Origin: Shimia sp047124445
GTDB lineage: Bacteria > Pseudomonadota > Alphaproteobacteria > Rhodobacterales > Rhodobacteraceae
Reading direction: 5' to 3'
Assembly: GCF_047124445.1 (NCBI RefSeq)
Contig: NZ_CP138921.1
Coordinates: 2,170,001-2,234,000 of the forward strand
Length of the DNA stretch: 64,000 nucleotides
Of the stretch, positions 31,793 to 40,426 are shown piece after piece (position 1 is the first letter of the stretch; every line of letters begins with the position of its first letter). A program made the translations under genes and the position numbers. A model generated the notes under the pieces. The model was given only the letters and a program-made list of their open reading frames with translations, searched no databases and had not been told where the DNA came from.

Positions 31793-34702
31793 TTAGCCCA
31801 GCGCGTCGTTACAACGGCCGCAAACACCGGCGTGGCTGTGCTGGCCAACGTCTGGCAGGATCTTCCAGCAGCGCTGGCATTTCTCACCATCGGCCTTTTC
31901 AAACACCACGCCCACACCTTCGATTTCCGGCAGGCGGAAGGCTTCGGCTGGCATCGGGTCGTTGTTTACGTCGATGGTGGAGGTGATGCAGATGTCGGCA
32001 AAGTTCACCGATTTCAGCGCCTCAACCACGTCCGCGTCGCGCACATGCACCACAGGCGCCGCCTCAAGCGAGGCACCGATCACCTTGTCGGTCCGCTGGA
32101 TTTCCAACGCAGCGGTCACCACACGGCGCACGTCACGCACACCCGCCCATTTCGCGGCCAGCGGCTCATCCAGCCAGTCGGCTGGCGTGTCCGGGAAGTC
32201 GATCAGGTGTACGGAGCTGTCATCCCCCGGGAAGCGCTCGAGCCAAACCTCTTCCATGGTGAACACCAGTACCGGTGCCAACCAGGTGGTCAGACGGTGG
32301 AACAGGATGTCCAATACGGTGCGCGCTGCTCGACGACGGGTAGTGTCGCCATCACAGTAGAGCGCGTCCTTGCGGATATCGAAATAGAAGGCCGACAGTT
32401 CCACAGTGGCAAAGTTGAACACCGCGGACACAACGCCCTGGAAGTTGAACTCCGCATAGCCTTTGCGCACCTGGTGATCGAGTTCCGCCAAACGATGCAG
32501 CACCCAGCGTTCCAGCTCCGGCATATCCGCCACATCGACACGATCCGCTTCGGAGAACTCCGACAGGGAGCCCATCATGAAGCGCATGGTGTTGCGCAAA
32601 CGGCGATAGCTGTCCGCCACACCTTTCAGGATTTCCGGGCCAATCCGCTGATCCGCGGTGTAGTCAGTCTGGGCCACCCACAGACGCAGGATATCTGCGC
32701 CGTATTGCTGCACAACCTTCTCAGGCACGATGGTGTTGCCGAGCGATTTGGACATCTTGTTGCCCTTCTCGTCCAGCGTGAACCCGTGCGTCACCACATT
32801 GCGATACGGCGCGCGGCCTTTGGTGCCACAGGCCTGCAACAGCGAGCTGTGGAACCAGCCACGGTGTTGGTCGGTGCCTTCCATGTAGACGTCGGCAATA
32901 CCGTCGGCCACGCCGTCTTCGCGGTCGCGCAGCACAAAAGCGTGGGTCGAGCCGGAGTCAAACCACACGTCGAGCACGTCAAACACCTGCTCCCACTCAT
33001 CGGCGTTGTACTTGTCGCCCAGGAAGCGCTCTTTGGCGCCATCCATGTACCAGCAATCCGCGCCCTCTTCTTCAAACGCCGCCTTCACCCGCGCGTTCAC
33101 CTCAGGATCGCGCAGCAGGAAGCCTTCGTCGGTTGGCAGAGCGTCTTTTTTCACAAAGCAGGTCAGTGGCACACCCCAGGCGCGCTGGCGGGACAGCACC
33201 CAATCAGGGCGGTCTTCGATCATCGAGAACAGGCGGTTGCGGCCCTTCTGCGGGGTCCATTTCACCAGCTCATCGATGGAGCGCAGCGCACGTTCGCGGA
33301 TGCTGTCGCCCATCTCACCCATGCCGTCATCCAGCTTACGATCCACAGAGGCAAACCACTGCGGCGTGTTGCGATAGATGATTGGGGCTTTGGAGCGCCA
33401 GCTGTGCGGATAGCTGTGCTTGATCTTGCCACGCGCCAACAGACCGCCCACTTCGACCAGTTTATCGATGATCTTCTTGTTGGCGTCGCCTTCCTTGCCT
33501 TTGCGGTTCAGGATGTAGGTGCCACCAAAGAACGGCAGGTCGGCGCGGAAGCCGCCGTCGTCCATGACGTTATAGGTGATCATCTGCTCCAGCATGCCAA
33601 GGTCTCGGTAGAGCTCAAATTCCTCCATACCGTGGGACGGCGCACAGTGCACAAAGCCGGTGCCTTCGGTGTCGGTCACAAACGGTGCCGCGCGAAAATC
33701 ACGCAGATCGTCCCACTCGCCTTCGCCACCTTCGGCACCGTGCAGCGGGTGTGCCAAACCAACGCCTTCAAGGTCGCTCACCGGCACATCGCCGACGCGT
33801 TTCCACATGCTCTCGTCCAGACGCGCGCGTTGCATCACGTCACCGGCCAGATTGTCCGCCAGCACATATTTGTCACCAACGTTGGCCCAGCTCTCGTCAG
33901 GCGTGCCGGTCACCTCATAGAGGCCATAGGCAATGTCCTGACCAAACACGACCGCCTTGTTGGACGGAATGGTCCAAGGCGTGGTGGTCCAGATCACCAC
34001 ATAGGCACCGGCCAGCTTGTGATCGGCAGGCTCCGCGACCTTAAACTTCACCCAGATCGTGAAGCTCTCTTTGTCGTGGTATTCCACCTCGGCCTCGGCC
34101 AACGCGGTTTTTTCCACCGGCGACCACATCACAGGCTTGGAACCTTGATAGAGCGTGCCGTTCATCAGGAACTTCATGAACTCATCGGCGATCACAGCCT
34201 CAGCGTGATAGTCCATGGTGATGTAGGGATCAGGCCAGTTGCCGGTGATGCCCAGACGTTTGAACTCCTCACGCTGGATGTCGATCCAACCCTCGGCAAA
34301 CTTGCGGCATTCCTGACGGAACTCCACCACATCCACGGCGTCTTTGTCTTTGCCTTTTTTGCGGTACTGCTCTTCGATCTTCCACTCGATTGGCAGGCCG
34401 TGACAGTCCCAGCCCGGCACGTAACGCGCGTCTTTGCCCATCATCTGATGAGAGCGCACAATCATGTCCTTGATGGTTTTGTTCAGCGCGTGGCCGATGT
34501 GCAGGTGGCCGTTGGCATAGGGCGGGCCATCGTGCAGGATAAACGGCTCCCGGCCTTCTTTCTCGCGCAGACGGTCATAGACGCCGATCTTCTCCCAACG
34601 CTCCAGCCACGCGGGCTCACGCTTGGGCAGGCCAGCGCGCATCGGGAAGTCGGTTTTTGGGAGGTTCAGCGTATCTTTGTAGTCAGGTGTTTCGGCACAC
34701 AT
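31793..34702 (-). CDS. ileS: Isoleucyl-tRNA synthetase
   Basis: The 969-residue class I synthetase charges tRNA-Ile. It has the HIGH motif as GHLHIGHAL (about residue 65), the CP1 editing domain with WDCHGLP upstream, the KMSKSLGN signature (about residue 610), and a C-terminal zinc-finger-like segment CQRCWKI...CGRC. Length fits the bacterial form. The ATG at 34702 has AAAGGA about 10 bases upstream; the frame is open for 20 further codons that are not needed. It is followed by a terminator and then ogt. The 312 bases upstream (34703-35014) hold another terminator and short repeats. Confidence 0.98.
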   Translation of the reverse strand: MCAETPDYKDTLNLPKTDFPMRAGLPKREPAWLERWEKIGVYDRLREKEGREPFILHDGPPYANGHLHIGHALNKTIKDMIVRSHQMMGKDARYVPGWDCHGLPIEWKIEEQYRKKGKDKDAVDVVEFRQECRKFAEGWIDIQREEFKRLGITGNWPDPYITMDYHAEAVIADEFMKFLMNGTLYQGSKPVMWSPVEKTALAEAEVEYHDKESFTIWVKFKVAEPADHKLAGAYVVIWTTTPWTIPSNKAVVFGQDIAYGLYEVTGTPDESWANVGDKYVLADNLAGDVMQRARLDESMWKRVGDVPVSDLEGVGLAHPLHGAEGGEGEWDDLRDFRAAPFVTDTEGTGFVHCAPSHGMEEFELYRDLGMLEQMITYNVMDDGGFRADLPFFGGTYILNRKGKEGDANKKIIDKLVEVGGLLARGKIKHSYPHSWRSKAPIIYRNTPQWFASVDRKLDDGMGEMGDSIRERALRSIDELVKWTPQKGRNRLFSMIEDRPDWVLSRQRAWGVPLTCFVKKDALPTDEGFLLRDPEVNARVKAAFEEEGADCWYMDGAKERFLGDKYNADEWEQVFDVLDVWFDSGSTHAFVLRDREDGVADGIADVYMEGTDQHRGWFHSSLLQACGTKGRAPYRNVVTHGFTLDEKGNKMSKSLGNTIVPEKVVQQYGADILRLWVAQTDYTADQRIGPEILKGVADSYRRLRNTMRFMMGSLSEFSEADRVDVADMPELERWVLHRLAELDHQVRKGYAEFNFQGVVSAVFNFATVELSAFYFDIRKDALYCDGDTTRRRAARTVLDILFHRLTTWLAPVLVFTMEEVWLERFPGDDSSVHLIDFPDTPADWLDEPLAAKWAGVRDVRRVVTAALEIQRTDKVIGASLEAAPVVHVRDADVVEALKSVNFADICITSTIDVNNDPMPAEAFRLPEIEGVGVVFEKADGEKCQRCWKILPDVGQHSHAGVCGRCNDALG

Positions 34703-34897
34703 GTGTCCGGTCCTTTTCAGGCGTCGTATCTGGAATGGTCTAGGGTCGGCGCGGTCTTCCATACGCCTTGTCCCGGCGGCTCGAACAGTTAGAGCGCCGG
34801 GCTGATAATTCGAATAATAATTGCGAATATCTGCGTCATAGCCGCCTTATAGGCCGCAGCACGCGCAGGGTAAAGCCATAGTCGCCTATGCCCGCAA

Positions 34898-34928
34898 CGC
34901 AAAAGAGGGCACGCACCGCGCACCCTCT
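34898..34928 (-). terminator. Rho-independent terminator after the small Cys-rich gene
   Basis: On the minus strand AGAGGGTGCGC pairs with GCGTGCCCTCT (two G-U pairs, loop GGT) and is followed by TTTTGC. It ends the leftward transcript from 35212. Confidence 0.85.
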
Positions 34929-34978
34929 TGATGTCTTAATATGGCTGGCTGGACCTGGCGACGGTGCTGGCAATTCTG

Positions 34979-34994
34979 CTGGCTGCGTGGCTGG
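34979..34994. repeat. 16-bp direct repeat, left copy (flanks the small Cys-rich gene)
   Basis: CTGGCTGCGTGGCTGG occurs here and again, identically, at 35239-35254. The surrounding 34940-35010 is rich in partial copies (GGCTGGACCTGGCG twice). The two copies bracket the coding region at 35015-35212. Confidence 0.85.
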
Positions 34995-35014
34995 ACCTGG
35001 CGCGCTCAAACCAA

Positions 35015-35212
35015 TTACGCGGCTTGGCCTTCAAAACTGCCACACCAGTCGGTGCTCTTCACAACCGGCCACTGCGCGGCACCGACTTTTTCCTCTTCGG
35101 TGAGGAAGGTCGGCGCGCTAAAACGGCACAACCCGCCGGTTTCATTCGCAGCAGTTTTTTTGACGGCGTCGTTGTCAAAAAACGCGCATACGTTGCAAGC
35201 TTTGTCAGTCAT
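35015..35212 (-). CDS. Small Cys-rich hypothetical protein
   Basis: This 65-residue protein (MTDKACNVCAFFDNDAVKKTAANETGGLCRFS...WCGSFEG) has a CNVC pair, a third Cys in LCRF and a fourth in DWCGSF, a spacing that could bind a metal such as zinc or iron. The start at 35212 has GGAGAGAG right upstream; a longer frame from 35329 has no ribosome site and contains the repeat sequence translated as AASQTPATQPD, so I reject it. I do not recognise a family name. It ends just before one direct repeat copy and starts just after the other; a strong terminator follows. Confidence 0.7.
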   Translation of the reverse strand: MTDKACNVCAFFDNDAVKKTAANETGGLCRFSAPTFLTEEEKVGAAQWPVVKSTDWCGSFEGQAA

Positions 35213-35238
35213 GGCTCTCTCCATTTTGGCTAAAGGAT

Positions 35239-35254
35239 CTGGCTGCGTGGCTGG
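35239..35254. repeat. 16-bp direct repeat, right copy
   Basis: CTGGCTGCGTGGCTGG is identical to 34979-34994 and lies exactly 260 bases away. A degenerate third copy (CTGGCTGGCTGCGTCGCTG) follows at about 35258-35276. Confidence 0.85.
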
Positions 35255-35458
35255 CGTCTGGCTGGCTGCGTCGCTGATCTTACGGCTTCCGGGAACCTCG
35301 CGTTCCCGTATCTCTGTGATGTCCGACATCTAAGATGACGGCATTTCCTTTTCAAGTATTTTTTTGTTTATTTTCAGCTACTTGACTGAATTACTCAGCC
35401 TTCAAATCCGAGCATTTTACTTCCATAGAAACCGACAAAAACGCTCACCTGCGACTGT

Positions 35459-35472
35459 CTTGCAGTTGCAAG
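35459..35472. promoter_or_regulatory. Palindrome CTTGCA-GT-TGCAAG upstream of the globin gene
   Basis: A perfect 6+2+6 inverted repeat lies 44 bases before the globin ATG. It does not have FNR/CRP spacing. It is a candidate operator for a redox or nitric-oxide regulator. The surrounding 303-base gap 35213-35515 has an AT-rich part (35338-35420) fit for a promoter, plus a GGGAAC/GTTCCC hairpin (35291-35307). Confidence 0.5.
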
Positions 35473-35515
35473 TCGTCCACCCGAATTTTACCTAAGAAAA
35501 AAAGGAGTTCGGCAC

Positions 35516-35923
35516 ATGGCCACCTTGCCCCCCAAATTTGATGTGACCCGCGATGACATCACTCGCGTTGTAGGTGCATTCTACGAACTCATCCGCCAGC
35601 ACCCCGGATTGGGGCCTGTGTTTGCCGTGCACGTCGATGATTGGCCCAAACATGAGGCCAAGATTGTCGACTTCTGGGCCAATGCAATTCTGCATGAACG
35701 CTCCTACGATGCGAATCCCCTCAAGGTGCATCGCGACGCGGGCAATGTGCGCCCCGGCATGTTTGAAACCTGGTTGGCGTTGTTTGACCTGACCCTACGT
35801 GAAGAGTTGCGCGAGGATCAGGCCGCGGCCTGGTCGGCCCTGGCCCATCGCATTGGCCGCAGCCTGCGCGCCGGTGTGGTCGAAAAGATGAAAGGCCCGG
35901 GCGGCGTGCCTATCCTGCGTTAA
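35516..35923 (+). CDS. Group III truncated hemoglobin
   Basis: This 135-residue globin has the truncated group III pattern: ITRVVGAFYELIRQHPGLGPVF in the early helices, HEAKIVDFWANAIL, then the proximal His in KVHRDAGNVRP (His72), followed by MFETWLALFDLTL. Group III globins bind oxygen or nitric oxide and have a peroxidase-like or NO-detoxifying role in some bacteria; the exact role is not settled. AAAGGAG precedes the start. Its 3' end overlaps the 3' end of the VIT gene by 14 bases in convergent orientation, so the two mRNAs are complementary at their ends. Confidence 0.9.
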   Translation: MATLPPKFDVTRDDITRVVGAFYELIRQHPGLGPVFAVHVDDWPKHEAKIVDFWANAILHERSYDANPLKVHRDAGNVRPGMFETWLALFDLTLREELREDQAAAWSALAHRIGRSLRAGVVEKMKGPGGVPILR

Positions 35924-36626
35924 ACAAGCTGCCCACGCCGTAAGCGATTGCCGCCGCCACACCACCAATCGCCAGGGTCTCCAACCCAGACCGCCACCAC
36001 GGGTCAAGCGACCACTTTGCCTTCATTGCACCAATGCCAAAGAAGGTGGCGCAGGTCAGAACGGCAGACACCCGAAACGCCTCTGGCACGCCAAACAGAA
36101 ACGGCAGCAGGGGGATCAACCCCGCAACCAAAAACGCCAGAAACGTCGCAACCGCCGCACGATGCGGATGCGGATCAACGCCCGCAAGGCCGTACTCCCC
36201 TTCCAGCATCAGCTGAATCGCGGCCTCCTCATTGGCCACAATCGCATCCGTCGCCGCCTCCAGAACCTCTCCGTCCAGCCCTTTCAGACGCAAGATTTCC
36301 CGAACCTCCCGCCGCTCTCCACGCGGATGCTCCACCAGATGCCGCTTCTCAACCGCCCGCAAACGCTTGGCATCATCCAGCTCCGCCTTGGTACCCAAGA
36401 AATTGCCTGCCGCCATGGAAAACCCGTCCGCAAGCACATTGGCAATGCCCAGCGCGACAATCACAAAGGGGGACAGCCCCGCCCCGGCCACACCGGCGAC
36501 AATGGCAAAGGTCGTAACCGACCCATCAATCCCACCATAGACCACATCCCGCAAAAGTCCCCGCCCCGGCGGGTTGGCAATCCGGTCTTCAATCTCTTGT
36601 TGGCTATGCCCGTGGGTTTGGCTCAT
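35910..36626 (-). CDS. VIT1/CCC1 family metal transporter
   Basis: This 238-residue membrane protein has the VIT family hallmarks: YGGIDGSVTTFAIVAGVAGAGLSPFVIVALGIANVLADGFSMAAGNFLGTKAE in the first helices, an acidic cytoplasmic loop (about residues 75-140 with several Glu clusters for metal binding), and a C-terminal helix pair and last helix. VIT proteins export iron or manganese from the cytoplasm. Its end overlaps the globin gene end by 14 bases. Whether the two are used together, for example in iron and heme stress, is only suggested by position. Confidence 0.9.
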   Translation of the reverse strand: MSQTHGHSQQEIEDRIANPPGRGLLRDVVYGGIDGSVTTFAIVAGVAGAGLSPFVIVALGIANVLADGFSMAAGNFLGTKAELDDAKRLRAVEKRHLVEHPRGERREVREILRLKGLDGEVLEAATDAIVANEEAAIQLMLEGEYGLAGVDPHPHRAAVATFLAFLVAGLIPLLPFLFGVPEAFRVSAVLTCATFFGIGAMKAKWSLDPWWRSGLETLAIGGVAAAIAYGVGSLFNAG

Positions 36627-36642
36627 ACCGACAGGCTAACAA

Positions 36643-36666
36643 GCGCAAAGGCTGCCGTCTTTGCGC
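36643..36666 (-). terminator. Possible terminator after ycjF
   Basis: Perfect inverted repeat GCGCAAAG (36643-36650) / CTTTGCGC (36659-36666) with an 8-base loop. On the minus strand it is followed by TTGTTAG, a weak T-rich tail. Confidence 0.5.
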
Positions 36667-36686
36667 CTTATCAAATGGCCAAGACA

Positions 36687-37691
36687 CTAAGTTTCGCCGG
36701 TGCCCTTCGTGAACAGCCCGGTCAGAGCACGTTTTACCAAGCCCGCCACCGAGGGCCGACGCCCGTCGCCAAACGGCAAGGGTCGGCACACTTCCATGGC
36801 GGCCACGCCCACACGCGCCGTCAAAGCCCCGTTCACGATGCCCTCGCCAAAGCGCCGGCTCAGCTTCGCCAGCGCCCCACCTCCAGCAATGGTCCCGATC
36901 AGGTCATCGCCCGCCGCCACCGCGCCGGTCGCCACCAGATGCGTCATCACCGCCCGGAACAGGCGCCAACTTCCCAGCGTTCCGGACCTGCCGCCGTAAA
37001 TCTCCGCGATCCGCCGGATCATGCGCACATTGGAGGTCAGCGCCGCCACCACATCCGCCAAGGCCAATGGCACCAGCGCCGTCACCGCCGCCACCTGCCG
37101 CGCCGCCGCCTCCACTTCCAACTGTGCCGCCTTGTCCAGCGGCAGCATCAATTCACTCTCCGCCAAGGTCATCAAAGCATCTGCATCCAGCACCTCATTG
37201 CGCTGTTTTGCGAGACTGTCCCGGCCCCAGGCCAAATCCTCTCGCCCGCGATAGAACCGCAACAGCTCATCCACAATGTCGCGGGCCTGCCCCATCTCGT
37301 GGCTCTGCGCCGCCGCATCCGCGCGGGCTTTCAGGCCGTCCACCCGCTTTAGCCGTGCCAGACCGGCCAGCTCTTTCAAGATGATCAACACCGCCAGCAA
37401 CAGCACCGCGCCGCCAATCCCCGTGACCGCCCAGCCCAGATAGGGATTGCGCGCCACCAGCCCCGTGGCGAAGTCCCAAGCGGCCATGGACACTGCCGCG
37501 CTCAGGAACATCCCCACCAACGCCCAGAACCACCGCGTCAGCCGACTTGGCTTACGCGCAGCCAATTGCGCCGCCACCTGCATCGCCTGCCCGCTGGGCG
37601 CTGGCGCGTGCACCTCCGGCACCGGCGCGGCATTGGCCACCTCCGGTGCTGCTTGGTCCTCAAGCTCGATCAAAACCGGCCCGTTGGTCAT
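36687..37691 (-). CDS. ycjF: YcjF family membrane protein (DUF697)
   Basis: This 334-residue protein has a polar N-terminal part (to about residue 55), two membrane helices (about 63-105, TRWFWALVGMFLSAAVSMAAW and GWAVTGIGGAVLLLAVLIIL), a helical region, and the DUF697 domain near the C-terminus with ALVPLALADVVAALTSNVRMIRRIAEIYG and GDDLIGTIAGGGALAKLSRRFGEG. YcjF pairs with the P-loop protein YcjX and both respond to envelope or heat stress in enteric bacteria. The start ATG overlaps the GNAT stop in ATGA, so the unit ycjX-GNAT-ycjF is translated in coupled fashion. Confidence 0.88.
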   Translation of the reverse strand: MTNGPVLIELEDQAAPEVANAAPVPEVHAPAPSGQAMQVAAQLAARKPSRLTRWFWALVGMFLSAAVSMAAWDFATGLVARNPYLGWAVTGIGGAVLLLAVLIILKELAGLARLKRVDGLKARADAAAQSHEMGQARDIVDELLRFYRGREDLAWGRDSLAKQRNEVLDADALMTLAESELMLPLDKAAQLEVEAAARQVAAVTALVPLALADVVAALTSNVRMIRRIAEIYGGRSGTLGSWRLFRAVMTHLVATGAVAAGDDLIGTIAGGGALAKLSRRFGEGIVNGALTARVGVAAMEVCRPLPFGDGRRPSVAGLVKRALTGLFTKGTGET

Positions 37692-38143
37692 TGGTTGATC
37701 TCCTGCACCCTGCGCCACACAAACCGGACGTCCGGCAATTTCTCATCATTGCCAGCCCCATCGGTGAACTCTTTCGCCACAAAACCGTGACGCTCATAAA
37801 ACCGGCGGGCCCCTTCATTGCTTTGAAAACACCAAAGCTGGAGTGCATCGCAGTCCGCCTTGGCCTGCGCCAACAACGTCGCCCCGACCCCACGCCCCCG
37901 CGCGTCTGGTGCCAAATACAGTGCCGTGACCCAATCCTTGTCCCGCGCCACAAAACCCGACACGCGCCCCGCACCATCAGCCACCCAACAGTCCGATGTC
38001 TTAGTGAGGTGCTTACAAAACGCTTCTGTGTCGGCCAAGGTATGCAATACGGGCATCCAAGGTGTGTCCTCTAGCCAGCCTTGCAGGATTGCCGCCATGG
38101 CTTTGGCATCCCCCTGTTCAGCTTTGCGCACCACACCGCTCAC
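37688..38143 (-). CDS. GNAT family N-acetyltransferase between ycjX and ycjF
   Basis: This 151-residue protein has the acetyl-CoA loop LAPDARGRGVGATLLAQAKADCDAL (Arg/Gln-x-x-Gly-x-Gly/Ala pattern) and the C-terminal NEGARRFYERHGFVAKEF motif of GNAT enzymes. Its N-terminal half is less conserved. The substrate is not evident. It sits between the ycjX stop and the ycjF start, each with 4-base ATGA overlaps, so it is made along with them. An insertion of an acetyltransferase in the YcjXF pair is a notable arrangement; whether it modifies one of them is unknown. Confidence 0.9.
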   Translation of the reverse strand: MSGVVRKAEQGDAKAMAAILQGWLEDTPWMPVLHTLADTEAFCKHLTKTSDCWVADGAGRVSGFVARDKDWVTALYLAPDARGRGVGATLLAQAKADCDALQLWCFQSNEGARRFYERHGFVAKEFTDGAGNDEKLPDVRFVWRRVQEINQ

Positions 38144-39552
38144 AGCATATCCCCAATCAAAAACTGCGCCGCGCGATCCATCCGGATATGCGGCGGGCCG
38201 TCGCCGGGCCGCAACGTGTTGGCGGCGGGCGCAAATTTCATCACCTGATAGTCCTGCTCAAGCCATTTTTCCGCACCGTCTTTGGCCGGGTTGAGCAACG
38301 CGCTGGCATCCTGCGGCAATGCACCGGGATAAAACGCCGCCTGCCGCCCATCTTCCAACAAACGCCCGCGCACACAGTCGAGCTTACGCCCTTCATGTGT
38401 CACCGCTTCTTCCACCGTGGCCCGCAACGACGCCAAGGAAAGCGCCTCCGTGCTGGCTCCGGCAAACTGCGCCCGATCCGCCGCTTCACGGGTCAGCGCT
38501 TGCATGATATTGGTCAACTGCGGGTGTTGGCTGTGATGCAAATGGTCCGCCTTGGTCGCGGCAAACAGGATTTTCTCCACCCGTTTGCCCATCAACAACC
38601 GCTTCAAAAACGCATTCCGTCCAGGTCGAAACGCCGCCAGCGTATCCGCCAGACCGCCGCGCATGTCTTCCACCGCGCGTGGCCCTGCATGGATCGCGCC
38701 CAGCACATCGACCAACACAACTTGCCGATCAATGCGCGCGAAATGGTCTCGAAAAAACGGCTTCACCACCTGCGCCTTATAAGCCTCAAACCGCTTCTCA
38801 AAGGTCCGCCACATCGAGCGCCGCCCCGGTTTCTCCACCGCCGCCATCGGCGCAAATGTCAAAACCGGCGAGCCAGCCAAATCTCCGGGCAGCAAGAACC
38901 GCCCCGGTGTGCAATCCGAGTAGCCGACACCGCGCGCCGCGTGCAGATATTCAGTGAAAGCCGCCGCCAAAGCCTGCGCTTTTGGCTCGTCCAAATCAGC
39001 GCCGCCATCCATTGCCGACACCAGCCCGAGGTATTCCGCCGCCTCATCACGCCCTTGGAGACGCTCCAAAACCTCCGCACTCCAATGCGCAAAGCTCTTG
39101 TCCATCAGGCCAAGATCCAGCAGCCACTCCCCCGGATAATCCACGATATCCAGATGAACGGTCCGCGCGCCCTGAAAGCCGGACAACAGCCCATTGGGCC
39201 GCACCCGCAACGACACCCGCAACTCGCTGATCGCCCGCGTGCTCTCCGGCCACTGCGGGCTCTGCCCAGTCATCGCCGCCAAATGCGTTTCAAAATCAAA
39301 CCGCGGCACCAAATCATCCGGCTGCGGCTGCAAAAACGCCGCTTCAATGCGGCCTTCGGCATTGGCCACCAGCTGGGGCATCCGCCCGCGATCAAGCAAA
39401 TTCGCCACCAGCGAGGTGATAAACACCGTCTTGCCCGACCGCGCCAAACCGGTCACGCCCAGCCGCACCACCGGCTCAAACACGCCCGTGACAGCATCAG
39501 AGGCTGCTTCAATTTGACGGGCGACGCCGTCCGCAAGTGTGGAAATGACCAA
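38140..39552 (-). CDS. ycjX: YcjX family P-loop protein
   Basis: This 470-residue protein has Walker A GLARSGKTVFITSLV near residue 35, the DYPGEWLLDLGLM segment (about 125-140) with conserved Asp/Gly, and VLVDVLGAIHAG (about 260). The YcjX family is a group of GTPase-like proteins that travel with YcjF. The N-terminal motif and size (family usually about 460) match. It is the first gene of the leftward unit and diverges from truA with 109 bases between starts. The function is membrane stress-linked in other bacteria; nothing in this sequence tells more. Confidence 0.9.
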   Translation of the reverse strand: MVISTLADGVARQIEAASDAVTGVFEPVVRLGVTGLARSGKTVFITSLVANLLDRGRMPQLVANAEGRIEAAFLQPQPDDLVPRFDFETHLAAMTGQSPQWPESTRAISELRVSLRVRPNGLLSGFQGARTVHLDIVDYPGEWLLDLGLMDKSFAHWSAEVLERLQGRDEAAEYLGLVSAMDGGADLDEPKAQALAAAFTEYLHAARGVGYSDCTPGRFLLPGDLAGSPVLTFAPMAAVEKPGRRSMWRTFEKRFEAYKAQVVKPFFRDHFARIDRQVVLVDVLGAIHAGPRAVEDMRGGLADTLAAFRPGRNAFLKRLLMGKRVEKILFAATKADHLHHSQHPQLTNIMQALTREAADRAQFAGASTEALSLASLRATVEEAVTHEGRKLDCVRGRLLEDGRQAAFYPGALPQDASALLNPAKDGAEKWLEQDYQVMKFAPAANTLRPGDGPPHIRMDRAAQFLIGDML

Positions 39553-39661
39553 GCTTTTGGCCCCTTTACATGGTTCGCCCCCAACCTAAGCGTGCCCCCC
39601 AGCCATTTCCAGTGGGCAGAAAGGCTTCAATTTCCCCGCCCAATCGGCTATCGCACGCGCC

Positions 39662-40426
39662 ATGCCCAGATACGCCTTGCAAGTTGAATACCACGGAGCC
39701 CCTTTTGCCGGATGGCAAAGGCAGGCGGACCAGCCTTCTGTGCAAGGCGCGATTGAAGAGGCTTTGGCGAAACTTGAACCGCGAGAGCACACCATCGCCG
39801 CCGCGGGCCGCACCGATGCGGGCGTGCATGGGCTGGCACAAGTGGCCCATTGCGACATGGAAAAAGACTGGGATCCCTTCCGCCTATCAGAAGCGCTGAA
39901 CTTCCAGCTTAAACCGGCCCCTGTGGCGATCATCAACTGCGCCAAAGTGGCCGATGACTGGCACGCGCGGTTCTCGGCCACCGAACGGCGTTATCTCTTC
40001 CGTATCCTCATGCGACGCGCCCCAGCCACACATCAGGCTGGCCTAGTTTGGCAGGTCAAACACGAGTTGGACCCGGAAGCGATGCAGGCAGGGGCGGACC
40101 GCCTGATCGGCAACCACGACTTCACCACCTTCCGCAGCTCAATTTGTCAGGCCGCCAGCCCGCAGAAAACACTCGACGAACTCCGCATCGAACATGTCGA
40201 CACCATTGGCGGCCCGGAAATCCATTTCCACGTTCGCGCCCGCTCTTTCCTGCACAATCAGGTGCGTAGCTTTGTCGGCACCTTGGAACGCGTCGGCGCC
40301 GGTGCATGGACACCAGACGACGTGACCGCCGCTCTGGAAGCAAAAGACCGCGCCGCCTGCGGCCCGGTCTGCCCGCCACAGGGGCTGTATTTGGCGGGTG
40401 TCACCTACCCGGACGCGCCGTTTTAA
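39662..40426 (+). CDS. truA: tRNA pseudouridine synthase A
   Basis: The 254-residue enzyme makes pseudouridine at positions 38-40 of tRNAs. It shows the N-terminal RYALQVEYHGAPFAGWQRQ, the catalytic Asp in GRTDAGVHGLAQVAH (about residue 57), and the later ATERRYLFRI and FLHNQVRSFVGTLERVGAG motifs. The length is normal. Its TAA stop shares the palindrome TTAA (40423-40426) with the stop of the convergent gene on the other strand, so the two open frames share terminal bases and no terminator is present. Starts with ATG CCC near AACGC. Confidence 0.96.
   Translation: MPRYALQVEYHGAPFAGWQRQADQPSVQGAIEEALAKLEPREHTIAAAGRTDAGVHGLAQVAHCDMEKDWDPFRLSEALNFQLKPAPVAIINCAKVADDWHARFSATERRYLFRILMRRAPATHQAGLVWQVKHELDPEAMQAGADRLIGNHDFTTFRSSICQAASPQKTLDELRIEHVDTIGGPEIHFHVRARSFLHNQVRSFVGTLERVGAGAWTPDDVTAALEAKDRAACGPVCPPQGLYLAGVTYPDAPF

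Noticed and set aside
31616..34792. A 1058-codon open frame on the plus strand across ileS
   Set aside because: It is antisense to ileS, which has HIGH and KMSKS motifs. High GC leaves few stop codons in the other frames. It has no domain pattern of its own.
35459..35472. FNR/CRP-type box upstream of the globin gene
   Set aside because: The TTG to CAA distance is 6 bases, whereas that family uses 8, so only a palindrome of unknown regulator is reported.
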